DNA of 64,000 bases from Paralvinella palmiformis (taxonomy: Eukaryota > Annelida > Polychaeta > Terebellida > Alvinellidae): NCBI GenBank assembly GCA_025642065.1, contig JAODUP010000056.1, positions 62,001 to 126,000 on the forward strand, written 5' to 3'. The stretch's first letter is position 1; each line of letters begins with the position of its first letter. Below the pieces are notes generated by a model. It saw nothing but the letters and a program-made list of their open reading frames with translations. It did no database searches and was not told where the DNA came from. Below, piece by piece: positions 11,691 to 23,906 of the stretch. A program made the position numbers and the translations under genes.

Positions 11691-11865
11691 TTAATTGATA
11701 TTGGTGAAAGCTATTGTATATTGTGTGTTTCAGTTTGGAAAGAAATTTGTGGGTTCTTATGAAAATATGTTTGCCGTCTTCCAAGCATCTGAAGAATTTA
11801 TTGGTTTAAAGTCCTGTTACTAGGCAATCAGCAGTCTGTTTATACTAATGAGGATTCTGGAACAC

Positions 11866-12060
11866 TCCCATGAGGCTGTGCTAAACAAGCGACAGCCTGG
11901 GGATAATCCCCGAAATACAAGCAAGGAACACTCCAACGGTGCAGTTATGAGTACACCGCATATATCCAAGAATTTCGGTTTGAAGCTCAGTTTATCCCAT
12001 AAAACGTGGAATGTTTCATCCATCAATTCACCGCTTCGATCCACGAGGATTAAGCCCTCC
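11866..12060 (+). mobile_element. SINE core/tail sharing the family A segment
   Basis: A 40-base segment from about 11871 (GAGGCTGTGCTAAACAAGCG, then ACAGCCTGGGG) is the reverse complement of a segment in the SINEs at 39010-39344 and 61151-61514. Further on, GTGGAATGTTTCATCCATCA recurs near 60387. This suggests a core shared by different SINE families. Confidence 0.5.
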
Positions 12061-12514
12061 CGCCGTATGTCCTAGTACAGACTAGCGTTGAGGTAAACAC
12101 AATACGTTCACTCACTAATGAGAATCCCTTTTTTATGGGATATAAACCATTATTTTTTGTCTGCACAATAACTATTATTGGTGGCACTTTATGATGTTTA
12201 TGATGTGTTTTTTCTCCTCTGTTTTGTGATGACATCATCACCCGTGTCATTTGTATTCTCCCGTTATCCATTTGTGAGTGTGTACCGATAATGAGCTAAT
12301 TACATATGGATGGATGGGTGGGGGGTGGTTGTGCTTAACGGTGTGGCGCTGTCGTAAATGTTATCCTCAATTGTTAATTTTTGGTTACCTTGGCAACTGT
12401 GACAAACGTTGGTTGTAGGCATTGTTAGACTAGATTACTAGGTGTGTAAACCTTTTGGAAATGATTTAGATATAAAAACAGCCAAACACGTGCATTGTAC
12501 ATGCACATACATTC
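12061..12514. other. Non-coding stretch, nothing recognised
   Basis: No coding or repeat feature beyond a short G-run near 12320. Confidence 0.4.
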
Positions 12515-12650
12515 CACACACATGTTGTGGGTTCAAATCCGGGTGATAGCTGTGCTTGTGAGATGTGTTTCCCGAAGGGAGTCGCCCCTCCGCTATATAT
12601 TCCAGGTATGACCAGGGCTGAGTCTAAAAAATTCAACTGAACATTCCCCC
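12515..12650 (+). mobile_element. SINE family C, 5'-truncated
   Basis: B-box-like GTGGGTTCAAATCCGGGTG is followed by the family C body: GCTTGTGAGATGTGTTTCCC, then GAGTCGCCCC and CCAGGTATGACCAGGGC. The A-box half is not recognisable. Confidence 0.5.
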
Positions 12651-12789
12651 ACATGTGTTATTATAATTTATAATTAATTGTTATACGTGAAAATTCAGCA
12701 ATTTCATTAATCTGTCCGGTTAATTTATTTAATACCCGTCCAATAATGCCAACGCCTCTATGTGCATGCTTCATACCTGCTAATACACA

Positions 12790-13345
12790 TATGCTACCAC
12801 TCTATGGCATACTGCTATGCTTCAGAACCTTAATATTAGATGTATATAAGTTTGATACCATTGTATACCGTACTACCATGATTGTGACACATTACCACTA
12901 GCTCATATACAGGACTGGTACCACTATATGTCATAGTACCATGATTATGACATAATACTACTAGCTCTTATACAGGAATAGTACTATTGTATGCCATAAT
13001 ACCATGATGATGACACAATGACACTAGCTCTTATACAAGAAAGGCACCACTATATGCCATAGTACCATGACGGTGACACATTATCACTAGCTCTTATACG
13101 GGGCTGGTACTATTGTATGCCACCGTACCATGATCATGACACATTACTACTATCTCTTATACGGGAGTGGCACATCGTATGCCGTAATGCCATCATGGTC
13201 ACACATTACTATTAGCTATTATACGGAACTAATACCACTGTATGCCATAGTAACATGATTGTGACACATTACCATTTAGCTCTTATAAAGCCGTGACACT
13301 CCAGTATGCCACAGTGTCGTGCTTATGCCACTAGCGGCTTTTCAC
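12790..13345. repeat. 63-bp minisatellite, about eight copies
   Basis: The landmark TACCATGAT recurs at 12874, 12937, 13000, 13063 and 13126, with diverged versions at 13188, 13251 and about 13315, giving a 62-64 base period. Each unit also carries TGACACATTA, then CACTAGCTCTTATAC, then a TGTATGCCATAGTACC-like segment. Copies are 75-90% alike by eye, so the array is old. No long ORF runs through it. It ends about 200 bases before the CpG-rich block upstream of the candidate first exon. Confidence 0.85.
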
Positions 13346-13367
13346 CGCTGTCTGTCTGTCTGTCGAA

Positions 13368-13410
<43 letters not shown>

Positions 13411-13412
13411 AA
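13346..13412. repeat. Compound TCTG / TC / TG microsatellite
   Basis: (CTGT)n, then (TC)n at about 13371-13400, then a short (GT)n. Confidence 0.85.
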
Positions 13413-13544
13413 GTGATGTGTCTACGCCTGAGGAGCTCCGTTCACTCAGCTAGTGCCCACTACAGATAGCTTCTCGATCAGCTTAAGGAAGCTCCACCCA
13501 ACCAGTTGTTAGCGTATCCATTTAAAGCTCACCATCAGCTGGTA

Positions 13545-13962
13545 CAAGGTACAGACCTAAGCCGACGACTCGGTGATTGTCAGCCTCGACAAGTGACCAA
13601 GATAGACCACACTAGACAACTATTAGTCTCCAATCCGTGACCCGAAAGTCTCTCTTTTTGGCAGCAGATCCCGATTCCTATAATCCCCCACCACCACCAG
13701 TAAGACGGGGCGGAGACGCGACGCCCTATGTTAGCTACAAGCTTGTAGACGTCCGCCTCACAGCATTAAGTAGAGGAATCCCGGCCGACTAGTGGCGCCT
13801 CATCGCGGAGTTTGAGTAACACTTTGGCTGTCGGCATCTTGGACGGTTCGCCGGTGGCTCTTCGTTGGCTCGGAGGAGGCGCTCGTTTAGATCCTCTCGA
13901 GTGTTTGTGCATACGTTCGTCACTCACCGTTCGTGCGTCGGCAGCCATCATCAGGGGGATTA
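13545..13962 (+). promoter_or_regulatory. CpG-rich block: candidate promoter and 5' UTR of the PLD3-like gene
   Basis: CG dinucleotides are much denser here than in the AT-rich flanks (for example GACGGGGCGGAGACGCGACG from 13704). A GC box, GGGGCGG, lies at 13707-13713. An in-frame stop TAG at 13888-13890 precedes the first ATG at 13963. High CpG next to a short ATG-initiated ORF with a splice donor is typical of a promoter and first exon. Assignment to the PLD3-like gene rests on strand, order and matching phase only; no TATA box or transcription start can be fixed. Confidence 0.4.
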
Positions 13963-14028
13963 ATGGTGTCAAAAATCAAGAGATCTCTAGGATACTTCTC
14001 TGGTTCAATGCCTCATCTTGGCCAGATG
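13963..14028 (+). CDS. Candidate first coding exon of the PLD3-like gene
   Basis: From ATG 13963 an ORF of 22 codons (MVSKIKRSLG.. to ..PHLGQM) reaches a good splice donor, ATG|GTAGGT, at 14028/14029. The exon would end in phase 0, which is the phase required by the recognised exon starting at 36200. It would add a short basic cytoplasmic N-terminus (several Lys/Arg in the first ten residues), as fits the cytosolic side of a type II membrane protein. The ATG is the first after an in-frame stop at 13888. Its Kozak context is mediocre (T at -3, G at +4). The reading frame continues past the donor to 14241 if unspliced. The link across a 22-kb intron is inference; another first exon could exist. 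Confidence 0.4.
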
Positions 14029-15198
14029 GTAGGTGACCAGTTGTGTGTTTTGTTTTATGTTATTGTTAATATTTGTACGCGTTTCGACATTATTGCCATG
14101 GTAACCACGACGGCTGATGTCTCGGCACTCGGTACATCCCTCAACATCTCTCAAGCGTATCACTTGTTACGTAATAAATGTTTATTACACGCATTCTCCC
14201 ATTTCAATCTCATGGGGTTGAAGCATGCGTCAGTTGGGTAAAGTTGGCCAAACTTTTAATGATAGGAATAAATCCGCGCTCTCTGGATTAGTGTGCCTTC
14301 TAACTTTACCAGCTTGGTCCCGCTTAGACTCTTCCATTGTTGGTGTTTCTGTTGTCGTTTTATCATGACATCACATCGGAAATACGTCTTCGACCATTTG
14401 TGTTACGCTTTCAGTTCAATTTTCGTACTTAATGATATACAGTCATTACAGCTGCTATATAAGTATAAGTGTATGGTGAATTCTGAATTAATTCAAATCA
14501 AATCAAAACCACTGTAAGCAGCATATATGATAATGACTGTGGGACCAATAAAGGACATGACCTGCTTCACTGAGCTGTCATTTTCCAATCAGTCACCTGA
14601 TGAATTAAGTAGACGATGTATATTTTCGTGTATTACTAAAGCTTGCTGTACTTAAACAGCTGCACGCGATCTCATTGCTATTCATCTCACAAATTCCCAA
14701 CAGTTTATTTTCTTCTTTTTATCTAAAACATTTGTAATTTAATACAACAAATCTAATTTTGTCAACTATTAGATTAAAAAACAGTTTTTTCCCATCAGCA
14801 ATACAACATTCAAGAACAGCTTCATTAACAGTGTCTTCACATTTACCAATTAATTTCAAACTTCTGTGGCAATCCTAGAACATGAAGCTTTTTGCCATAT
14901 GGGGATTTGTTTTTGAGTGTTTTCGCCCTATATTTTTCAAGAAGGTTCTTAAGACAGCTGTGGCTTGTTCCAAGTTTTTGTTTCTTTCATAATTTCATAT
15001 TCAGGCGGATATTTATTATATTCCAATGGAACAGACTGATTTAATTGAATAGCCGGTGCCACAGATTCATTTTTTACACACAGTTATGAGATGATTTGTG
15101 CTTGTTGTGAGAGAGTTGTCCTTAGAATTGCATGGCGGCTATGGTAAAGCTCAGCTACTTTGGGGTCTCTAACCTAACCCAACACACACACACACATT

Positions 15199-15345
15199 GG
15201 GGTACCTCCGTGGTATAGCGTGGGCATATCTGAAGGGTGTTTCATGTTTGACTTCATTACCTTTGGAGGTCGCTCGGCCCATTTAGCTTACCATGCGCAC
15301 AAAAGTGTCCGCAAAACGACAATCGTCACCATCATCATCATCCTC
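15199..15345 (+). mobile_element. SINE family B with internal deletion of the tRNA head
   Basis: ACCTCCGTGGTATAGCGTGG passes directly into GCATATCTGAAGGGTGTTTC, so the stretch from the A box to just after the B box is missing. The body follows (TTACCTTTGGAGGTCGCTCG, AAAAGTGTCCGCAAAACGAC) and ends in an ATC-rich tail. Confidence 0.7.
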
Positions 15346-15614
15346 ATACACACACTTTGTTTTTAATTAGTTAATTAGTTTAATGAAGTCACTGGGTCAG
15401 TGGGACTCCTACAACCACACTCTGGGTGTGGCGTGGTCACCTCAGTGCAACATACAAGATTGAATCGGGTATAAACTACCAAATAGACTGGCGCTTACCC
15501 ATGTATTCCGAGCATAGTGTATACATTCAAAACAAACAGTAAATCATACAGCAATAATAATAATGTTCTTATCAGTAAAACATTATAGACAACTACATTA
15601 TCATATATACAAAG

Positions 15615-15615
15615 C

Positions 15616-15663
<48 letters not shown>

Positions 15664-15734
15664 AGGCCAAGAATTGAACCATGTTACATTTTATCCATTG
15701 AATGCAATTAGCGAACAAGACACATCTTAAAAAT

Positions 15735-15793
<59 letters not shown>

Positions 15794-15816
15794 AGAGAGA
15801 GAGAGAGAGAGAGAGA
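15615..15816. repeat. Symmetric compound microsatellite (TA-TG ... CA-TA-GA)
   Basis: (AT)n at 15615-15637 and (GT)n to 15663 are followed by a 70-base unique spacer. Then come (AC)n at 15734-15754, (AT)n to 15790 and (GA)n to 15816. The two halves are reverse complements, so the whole can fold into a hairpin. The minus-strand ORF over this block (Tyr-Ile and Cys-Val runs) is an artefact. Confidence 0.85.
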
Positions 15817-17749
15817 TTAGTAGGGGTATCGCGAATTGGTAAACAATAACATGGCGCTTTCTGCTAGTAGTTTCTGCCTCATACTTGTAGTTTCTCAAGC
15901 CCCCAACAGATGGCGATCTTTTCATGGAATCGGTTTGTTGTGCGAGTCCAACCATATTCAGCTGAGGACATCAGCTATCATCATCCCCGTTCCAGTAATC
16001 TGGACATAATCCTCTCTGTCCAATTCGCGGGGATTTCCTCTTCTCATTTCGGGCCACTCGGCCACCCATCTGCAGCACAGATGGTGTTAAGTGGATGAAT
16101 ATTCATAGCTTGTTGATTGTGTGTTTCTGGTTGGGTTCACGACCTGTTTAGCTCAGAGGCATACATTTCCTGTTGTCATTCTTTCGAGCCGCTGAGTGAT
16201 TATTGCATTATCTTGGTGACAGCTATGACGTGCCTCGTCTCTACTCGTCTATGGTATAGTAAGTACACCTTCCCTCTGTGCGTCGGCTTCGATCAAACTG
16301 GTAAAGTAACAGCGCGATCGGTGCCACTGTTTTGATATTGTGAATTGTAATGTTTTATGGCTGTAATTTAATACGCTGCCGTCACTCTGGGGACTTAACG
16401 TTTTGAAACAGCTTGCTACTTCCGCACAGACTGGCTGAATTATTAACTGGCACATGAGTATATTGAATAACGCTCTAGAAATGGAGACATGGGTGAATTC
16501 AATATGTAAGTCTTGTTATCATTACAGAAACGTAGGGTTTATTCGTAAGCACATAAATGATGAGACATGTATGGCGTTAGTCTAAGCCCTTATAAATTGT
16601 CGAATTGACTATCGCAATGCATTGTCACTTAATATCTTTCACCCCTCTCTCTGACAAATCGTCTACAGCGAGGACCTAATTGTGTTGCACGTCTGGTAAA
16701 ACAGCTCTATAGCTGTTGTAGTGCTCTTTATCCAATCACAAACTCATACTCTGTGATTTAGTCAACCACTCAACACTTAAAGATTCTGTAAAGAGTTAAA
16801 GTGGCCCTGAACTCACAAAGGGCCCCCTCACTTATTGGCACACTATTCTGTTATTGCGTCACGGCGAAAAATGTATTGATAGACTGGAGACATCGAAGTT
16901 TATCGTGTAAGATATGTATTGAACAACCAACTGCCTCATCTGTAGAGGAAAGGTTGATTATAGACTGTCAGACCTCACCTACGGTCTGTGTATCTGACGG
17001 TGTTAACATATGTCTCCATCTCACTGAATGATACAAATTTGATGGTGAGGATTCTCCTATGATGTGAAACATTCCGCCAGTGACCATCTACAGGGTATTT
17101 CAGCTTCACCTTTTCAATTGCAAAGTATCATGTAGTATAAAAATTACTCAAAATATATTTGAAATTCATTATTACTAACAACATTTTGGACAAGAAAACA
17201 AATCTGTTAATACTGCTGTTTCTAACTACCTGAAGCTAATCGTGGAAGGATAATATATACCAAATTGTGGAATGAACCATAATCCTGACCTCTCTCTTGA
17301 TAAAACAGATTAAATCAGGATCTATCCACGGCCTGCTACTGATGCAGCACCAATAAATGCATTCGTTCTATTTCATGTTTATAGCTCTTGAAGCGAAGCA
17401 ACTTTATTGTGAGATAATATATTATTCTGTAAACTTAAACATTTCCTCGGCAGTTGCAATATAAAAGACAAGCTCCCTCATATTAAAATCAATCTTCAAC
17501 GAATTAATCACCTCCGGGTGTCAGTTCCAAATCTCCTCACGGTACCTATTATTTTTTCCAGTGAGTGACCAGTCGGCTATATGACCCACGTGTTACCATC
17601 ACCGACACTGAAGAAATTAATCACTCATTCACCTATACACTGACTCACTCATTCACTGAATCAGTCACCAGTTAATATCACAAATCAATGGTCATCAGAC
17701 TCAGATCTTCAGGACGTATTTCGATAAGCTCACCATTAAGATCAATTGT

Positions 17750-17940
17750 TATAATCGATGTTTTATGTTTTATGGCCACTTTTGTGTACATAGAATTCTA
17801 AATGGGCCGAGCGACCTCCAAATGCAATGAAGCGAAGTCAAAGATGAAACACCCTTCAGATATGCCCACGGTGATATTCGAACTCAGGAGGCAGTGATCT
17901 GTGATCCAAAGCTCTACCAGTTAGACCACGGAGGCGCCTA
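17750..17940 (-). mobile_element. SINE family B, full length
   Basis: Read on the minus strand: GGCGCCTCCGTGGTCTAACT (A-box-like), then TGATCCAAA-type arm sequence, CTGAGTTCGAATATCACCG (B-box-like), GCATATCTGAAGGGTGTTTC, TTTGGAGGTCGCTCGGCCC and the AAAAGTGGCC end. Confidence 0.75.
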
Positions 17941-18667
17941 TCAACTGATATAATGATCTCCGACTGATATCAGTGGAGATAGTTAGACGAGATCAAACAA
18001 ATATCTGAGTTGGTAGAATATCACTTTATTAAAGTATTATCAGACCAACATTCACGACTCTTGAGCCTATATCATCTGGTCCTTATATCCAGGGTTCATT
18101 TAAGGTGGAGTTTTGTCATTATAATCGAAGTAGCAGTGGGAATTGGATGGTGGGCATTTTAATGATCGTTTAAGACAGGGCTTTGCGTTAAAATAGGTCA
18201 TCATCAGTGTAGGCTTTACTATACATGTGTGTGTGTGTGTGTGTGCGTGTGTGTGTGTGCACGATATATTTATTTTGTATATCCCGTGCTTGCTTTACTT
18301 CTACCGCATCGATATAATTTGCCCACTGTACCAACCGTTACCACTTTACTTGGGAACGGATTTCCTTGTCATATTAAAATCATGCCATTCTACTTCCTTT
18401 CGCTTCTTTGCCATTCAGTTACTACCACATCAATCTCTTCTCCAAATAGTGTTTGTAGTATGTCCAGTTTGTTGTCATTGAGTTATATGATTTCTTGTTA
18501 ATGACAGAAAACTATGTTATTCGGCCGTCTAATTGACGAACTATATTTGAAGCATGCTGATTGTGTCTTATATTGGATTAAATCGTATTTAAGTCGATTT
18601 ACTTTCAGTCGATTTCGATCTGTTTATTACCGATAGCAATTGATGATTTCGTGGATCGAGAATCGTA

Positions 18668-18860
18668 GTTTCCTACAACTACAAAATTAAATCCACAAAT
18701 TAATTTACCATTTAAATTTTTAATCCAGAAATCTTTCTTCCATGACAATCCTACTTGGAATAAACTACCCGGAGTAGCTATTCCAAGTAGGTACTCGGAG
18801 TACCTACTCCAATCAGTAGGTAAAAAAAGGAACTGATAAATTTGAATTGACAAAATGGAC
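18668..18860 (-). mobile_element. MITE with GACATGGGGTC termini, partial copy
   Basis: Carries the family core: CACAAATTAATTTACCATTT, CATGACAATCCTACTTGGAA and the near-palindrome GTAGGTACTCGGAGTACCTA. It ends in TTTGAATTGACAAAATGG. The outer terminus with CCCCATGTC is missing. Orientation is given relative to the copy at 32543-32950. Confidence 0.65.
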
Positions 18861-19772
18861 ACCAAGCCTGACCTATACAGTTTATATTATATTTGTCCAA
18901 ACATTACTCAGTAATATAACAATAACAGGCCTTTTAATTTTAATAGATTTCAATCCTTCTTCTCGCAGGATCTTTTTCAATTGGTTGGTGCTGATAAAAG
19001 TTTGTATACTTCTGCCTATCAGACATTAATAAGCCCATGTACATATCTACTTGACTCCCATACACCATATTGTTTGATCGGCAGAGACGTTTTTCAAAAT
19101 GATGTATTCCCCGTCGAATGGCCGCCGATTTGTAGATGTGATGAATGTAAGCGTATTTGGTGTTTTGTCTCGTCTTTGTGGAAAAATAGCCAGGTGCCTT
19201 GATGAAAGATTGCCAGACGACAGTTAATTAAGAACTATTTTTTTTAAATCTTAATTGGGTAACTTAATCAATGTGTCATCAAAGTAAAATCCATGTTTAT
19301 TCAGATTAGAAAAAGGGTTTAATAACACCGCTGTGGGCACAAGAACTAATGAATATTGTTTATGTGCAGGCATACGTGGCACAATTTTGGTTGATGTGAT
19401 AACAACAAACGATACTTTATTTAAACGGGGAAAACGATTGAGAAGGGACGCACCAGATTGGCAAAATATAGGATAGTCTACTCATGGCTAATCTCTACAA
19501 AGCCTCAAACTTGAGTGAACAAATTGGATTACACCACCATCTCACCCATTCTGAAGATGTTGAATAATCTGACAGTGACAGCAGCCCTCTGGGTATTCGT
19601 GTTCCATCTTTTCCCATGACCTCACCCGAGTCCTCTCGTCAGGTGGTGATATAACCTTCACCCGTCACCAGAAACATTATGCATACAAATATAGAACGAA
19701 AACACCGTCTACCTGCAGATGAGCACCTGATGAATATTAGTAGTGATGGTGTGTATGTGTGTGTGTCTGTGT

Positions 19773-19803
<31 letters not shown>

Positions 19804-20297
19804 GTGGGATTCCCCGCTCCATGTTATATAGACTACTAGGAGAACGGGCCAGTTCGGAAATACTGGCGTTAATCAGAGAAATATACCCGAAGATCTTGTA
19901 TAGACATTAAAACAAAGACGTAGAATCGTATGTCAGAAAACTTTGAATATCGATGGTGAATATTATAAAATTGAAAACCGCTGCCAGATATTATTGTATG
20001 TCATTAATACCAGTCAAAAGATGCCACCATACCATCGGTATAACCGACAGAAATACAATCACTCGTAGAAGCCAGGTTGTATTATTGATCCAACACAACT
20101 GTGTGCAGTAGTGTTGTTAGTGCTCTAAGCAGGGTGGCCATTTGGACATGTTTTATGGTAGGATGACTGCAGCGTGACATGGTGGAGAAACAGTCCACGA
20201 GGTGTCCGAATGAAACCCGAGATCCAGAATGCCTCGGGTCATCTGAACAATAACGGATATCCTATTTCAGCAGCCAGGTGACATAGAAATATTGTTT

Positions 20298-20457
20298 ACA
20301 ACAGACTTATAATAACCGACACAATAACCTCGGCCAACCTTAACAGACACGTTACATATTAGGACGCCTCCGTGATCTGACTGGTAGCGCGTTGGATCAC
20401 AGATCACCACCATCTGAGTTCGAATCTCGGCGTGGGCACATCCGAAGGATGTTTCAT
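20298..20457 (+). repeat. 160-bp tandem duplication, unit 1 (contains SINE B head)
   Basis: This unit and 20458-20617 differ at about two positions (G/A at 20351 versus 20511, T/C at 20412 versus 20572). Each contains a unique 60-base lead followed by the SINE B head with A-box-like GATCTGACTGGTAGCGC and B-box-like GAGTTCGAATCTCGG. The duplication happened after the SINE inserted and copied only its 5' part. Confidence 0.9.
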
Positions 20458-20522
20458 ACAACAGACTTATAATAACCGACACAATAACCTCGGCCAACCT
20501 TAACAGACACATTACATATTAG

Positions 20523-20705
20523 GACGCCTCCGTGATCTGACTGGTAGCGCGTTGGATCACAGATCACCACCACCTGAGTTCGAATCTCGGCGTGGGCACA
20601 TCCGAAGGATGTTTCATACTTGACTTCGCTTCATTAGTTTTGGAGGTCGCTCGGCCCATTTAGCCTACCATGTGCACAAAAGTGGCCGTAAAACATCAAT
20701 CATCA
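20523..20705 (+). mobile_element. SINE family B, full length
   Basis: ACGCCTCCGTGATCTGACTG, GAGTTCGAATCTCGGCGTGG, ACATCCGAAGGATGTTTCAT, TTTGGAGGTCGCTCGGCCC, CTACCATGTGCACAAAAGTG, and the end GTAAAACATCAATCATCA. Its 5' half is included in the second unit of the 160-bp duplication (20458-20617). Confidence 0.8.
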
Positions 20706-21137
20706 CATTACATATTACCGGGGTTTACCTTTTAAAATTTTCATTAGACACAGAATTGAATTTGACAGATATCGATTAAAAATAGATCTAAAGCATATTA
20801 GTCTTGGAAAACTTTTTCATTCTGTAAACATCATTACTACGAATTAAGAGTTCTGCAAACTTTTGCCTGTTTAATGCCTTCAGTGGAAAGTAAGTTAGAG
20901 CTTACAGAAATCATTTCAGAAGCGGGCTGTATAAGAACTGATTGTATGATGTGCATGGTAACATAAAAAGATATTTACAACTCCACATAATGTGTGTTTA
21001 TTGGTGTTATTTAACGTCATGCTTATTCCAGTTGAAAGTATCGGTAATATATATATCTGTGATGCACATGTAGATTTGAGCATTCAAACCAAAAAAAGGC
21101 CAGGTTTTACGTCATTAGTAACTTTTTTAAATATTAA

Positions 21138-21140
<3 letters not shown>

Positions 21141-21173
<33 letters not shown>
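21141..21173. repeat. (TA)n microsatellite
   Basis: Uninterrupted TA run. Confidence 0.9.
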
Positions 21174-21177
<4 letters not shown>

Positions 21178-21835
21178 GATTTTGTCACTTCAATAAACAG
21201 GGGCACCACTTTGTGTCTATTGAACAGCACACTTGATTCATTACTTCATTAAGCTAGTGATATGGAATAATAATGAAAAAATCACGTCATAAATTTGTGT
21301 TGCTTATCTTAGCCATGTGCGTGCGTGCGTGCGTGTGCGTGCCTGATGCTTGGCGATGGTGGCCCGTATTGAGAGTGAGAAAGGTTAGTTCGGTTTGCTG
21401 TTCAACTGCAAATTAAAGATTCCTCGTTGGTGTTTGGCAGCGTCCGTTTGACCTTTCTTCGACTCATCGTCCTCGTTAATTTATTCGTGGAATGCACCGA
21501 ACGTTTCTAGATGTTAGATGTTAGTGACAACGCGGGGGGTCGTATATAATAGTAATATCGCGCATATTTATGGCAGAGTCGCCACGTCGTTATGACGTTA
21601 TGCTATCTGGCCGTAAGCTCCGGCCTAAATCAACAACAGTATAATATCCATGGAAATGAGCATCGGCATGATTGGCATCATCGATGTGCCATCACACAAC
21701 AACAACAACAACAACAACAACATCATCATACTGCGTACAAATCGAGCTCAGTTATTCGGTTATTATACATGCAAATGAACAGCTCAATCAGCGGTTAGCC
21801 AATCGTCAGCCAGCCAGCCATCTGGTAAAACGTAC

Positions 21836-22883
21836 GCTGTATTACCGATGGGAAATGGTCGCGGTGACTTCTGTGTCGTCTTCCATAAACATTAAATACA
21901 ACTGACGGCGTCTAAATCCAGAATTGATGCAGCTAGATTAAGGCTTATTCTGTGTGCGTGTGTGGAGGGGGGGGGAGAAGTGCGCGCGCGCGCAATATTT
22001 AACGCTTTCCATTAGTGGGGCTTATCCCCTCACATTTTACCTGAAGCTATCTCGTTCATTTCAGCAAGTTGAAAATGATATTATAGCCATGTACAGCCGG
22101 TCTGTATGTATGTATAGGGATAGAAATGTCTTTCTGTACGAGAGCCGCCATGGCGGCAAGACTAACTGGGTTTGAACAATTCGTTACCTTACTGGCTTAC
22201 ATTTTGGAATGTCCTTACAGACATCTAGATATAAATAGAACATGGAGTACCGCTGACGTGGATATGTCGATGTGACAAATCAGATTGTTAACAAGTTATG
22301 GGAGGCAGAGGAAGATAACAAGAATGAGCTATAGACATGTGAATGGTATGTTATTTAGTAATGAGGCACAAAACCGGGAGACATTGTTATTGACGTGTCT
22401 ATTTAATGTTCCCGACGATGTCGAGGCAATCCCAGAAATTGTTTGGTTTCTTCATTTACTTGTTTGTTGTAGTTATATATGTTGTCTGTCTGCCTGCCTG
22501 TCTGTCCGTCCGTCCGTCTGTCTGTCGGTCGGTCTGTCTGTCTGTCTGTATGTATGTTGGTATGTATACACGTTTGTCTATCTGTCTGTCCATCTATCAG
22601 TGTACCATGGGGATGATTTTGGTAGTTCTAAAGAGAGCTGTACACTCTCAGAAAACATCAACATGTGTATTTAGTATTATGCCTACTCGCACGTGGACTC
22701 ACACTCACAGAGAAAATAATCAAGTGCTAATATGCCTGAAAGCAACGTGATGCAATTAGCAATGATCAGAAAAATATAACATGAGAGATAATGAGTGTGT
22801 TTGGGGCCTCTCTATTAAAGTTTTATTTAATTTTTTTAAATCCTAAAATATACTTGTCATTGACTTAACAAGGTGTGAAAATA

Positions 22884-22932
<49 letters not shown>

Positions 22933-23360
22933 GTGTGTGTGTGTTTGTGTATGTGTGTGTGTGTGTGTGTGTGTACCGGTTGCCTATCATAAATACTACA
23001 CCTCTAAGTTGACCAATTAGTTCTTCATCAGTTTCCTCTGTCAGAACCATCTGTTAACGTTATATGAGTACTATATACCAACAGACACGTTATCCAATAT
23101 ATTTATACTTATATTAAAGATCGGTGTCGACTGGCTGCATCTCTGGCAGAATTTGACAGCTACGTCAGTGGAGTAGCGAATTTGAAAGTGAGAGTTTCTT
23201 AGTTTGAGTACATGTCGCTTCATTCTCGTTGATTGGCTAATTAACTAAAACGTTTGCTCCCATGTGTGGTGTATTGGAATAAACCGTTGTGGTAGTGCAA
23301 GTGTCAAAAAACTATAAACTGGTATGCTCCCTATGGAGTTACCGGTATTACAGAAATGTA
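21836..23360. repeat. Tandem segmental duplication, copy 1
   Basis: Matches 23645-24640 in the same orientation through a long series of colinear blocks, among them GATGGGAAATGGT, CATTTCAGCAAGTTGAAAAT, ACACTCTCAGAAAACATCAA, TTGACCAATTAGTTCTTCAT and CAACAGACACGTTATCCAAT. This copy is longer: it has an extra segment at about 22110-22480 and a TCTG array at 22480-22550. A compound TG/TA/TG microsatellite is at 22884-22974. ORFs inside encode Ser-Val-Cys-Leu runs from TCTG repeats. Confidence 0.8.
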
Positions 23361-23644
23361 TGCTTGTGGGTCTACAAACATGGGAAGAGGGCGAGGTGTA
23401 AATTGCCAATTACTCCAGTCTGATGACACAATAGCTTAATATCAAAATCTAGTATCATAAGGATGTCAATCAGGTAATATCTCTTATGGTTCAATGCTGG
23501 ATTTCGAACCATAAACAATTAATCATTACGTCTACCATGTTTGGCTGATGAGCCAATGAGATATGTAGATTATCTCCTTTATACTATATGTACTACAGTT
23601 AGACCAACGTGGAGATGACGTGTTAGTAATACAGCAGAATATCA

Positions 23645-23875
23645 GCTGAATTACTGATGGGAAATGGTTACGGTGACTTGTGTGTTGTTTTCTATAAAAA
23701 TTAAATACAAATGACGATGTCTAAACCCTGAATTGATGCAGCTTAGATTACAGTTTTGTTGTTGCTGCTGCAATATTTAACTCTTTCCATTAGTGAGGCT
23801 TTTTCCTTGCCATTTCACCTGAAACCATATTGTTCATTTCAGCAAGTTGAAAATGGTATTATAGCTATTTAGAGC

Positions 23876-23906
<31 letters not shown>

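Noticed and set aside
12790..13345. Possible CRISPR array from regular 63-base spacing
   Set aside because: The whole unit repeats with gradual divergence and there are no unique spacers; it is a minisatellite in a eukaryotic genome.
15593..15955. ORFs with Tyr-Ile, Cys-Val or Thr-His runs (here and around 8.7, 18.2, 22.9, 23.8, 24.1, 28.8, 31.2, 33.5, 55.4, 57.4 kb)
   Set aside because: They are translations of TA, TG and CA microsatellites with short random flanks; no domain, splice or codon evidence.
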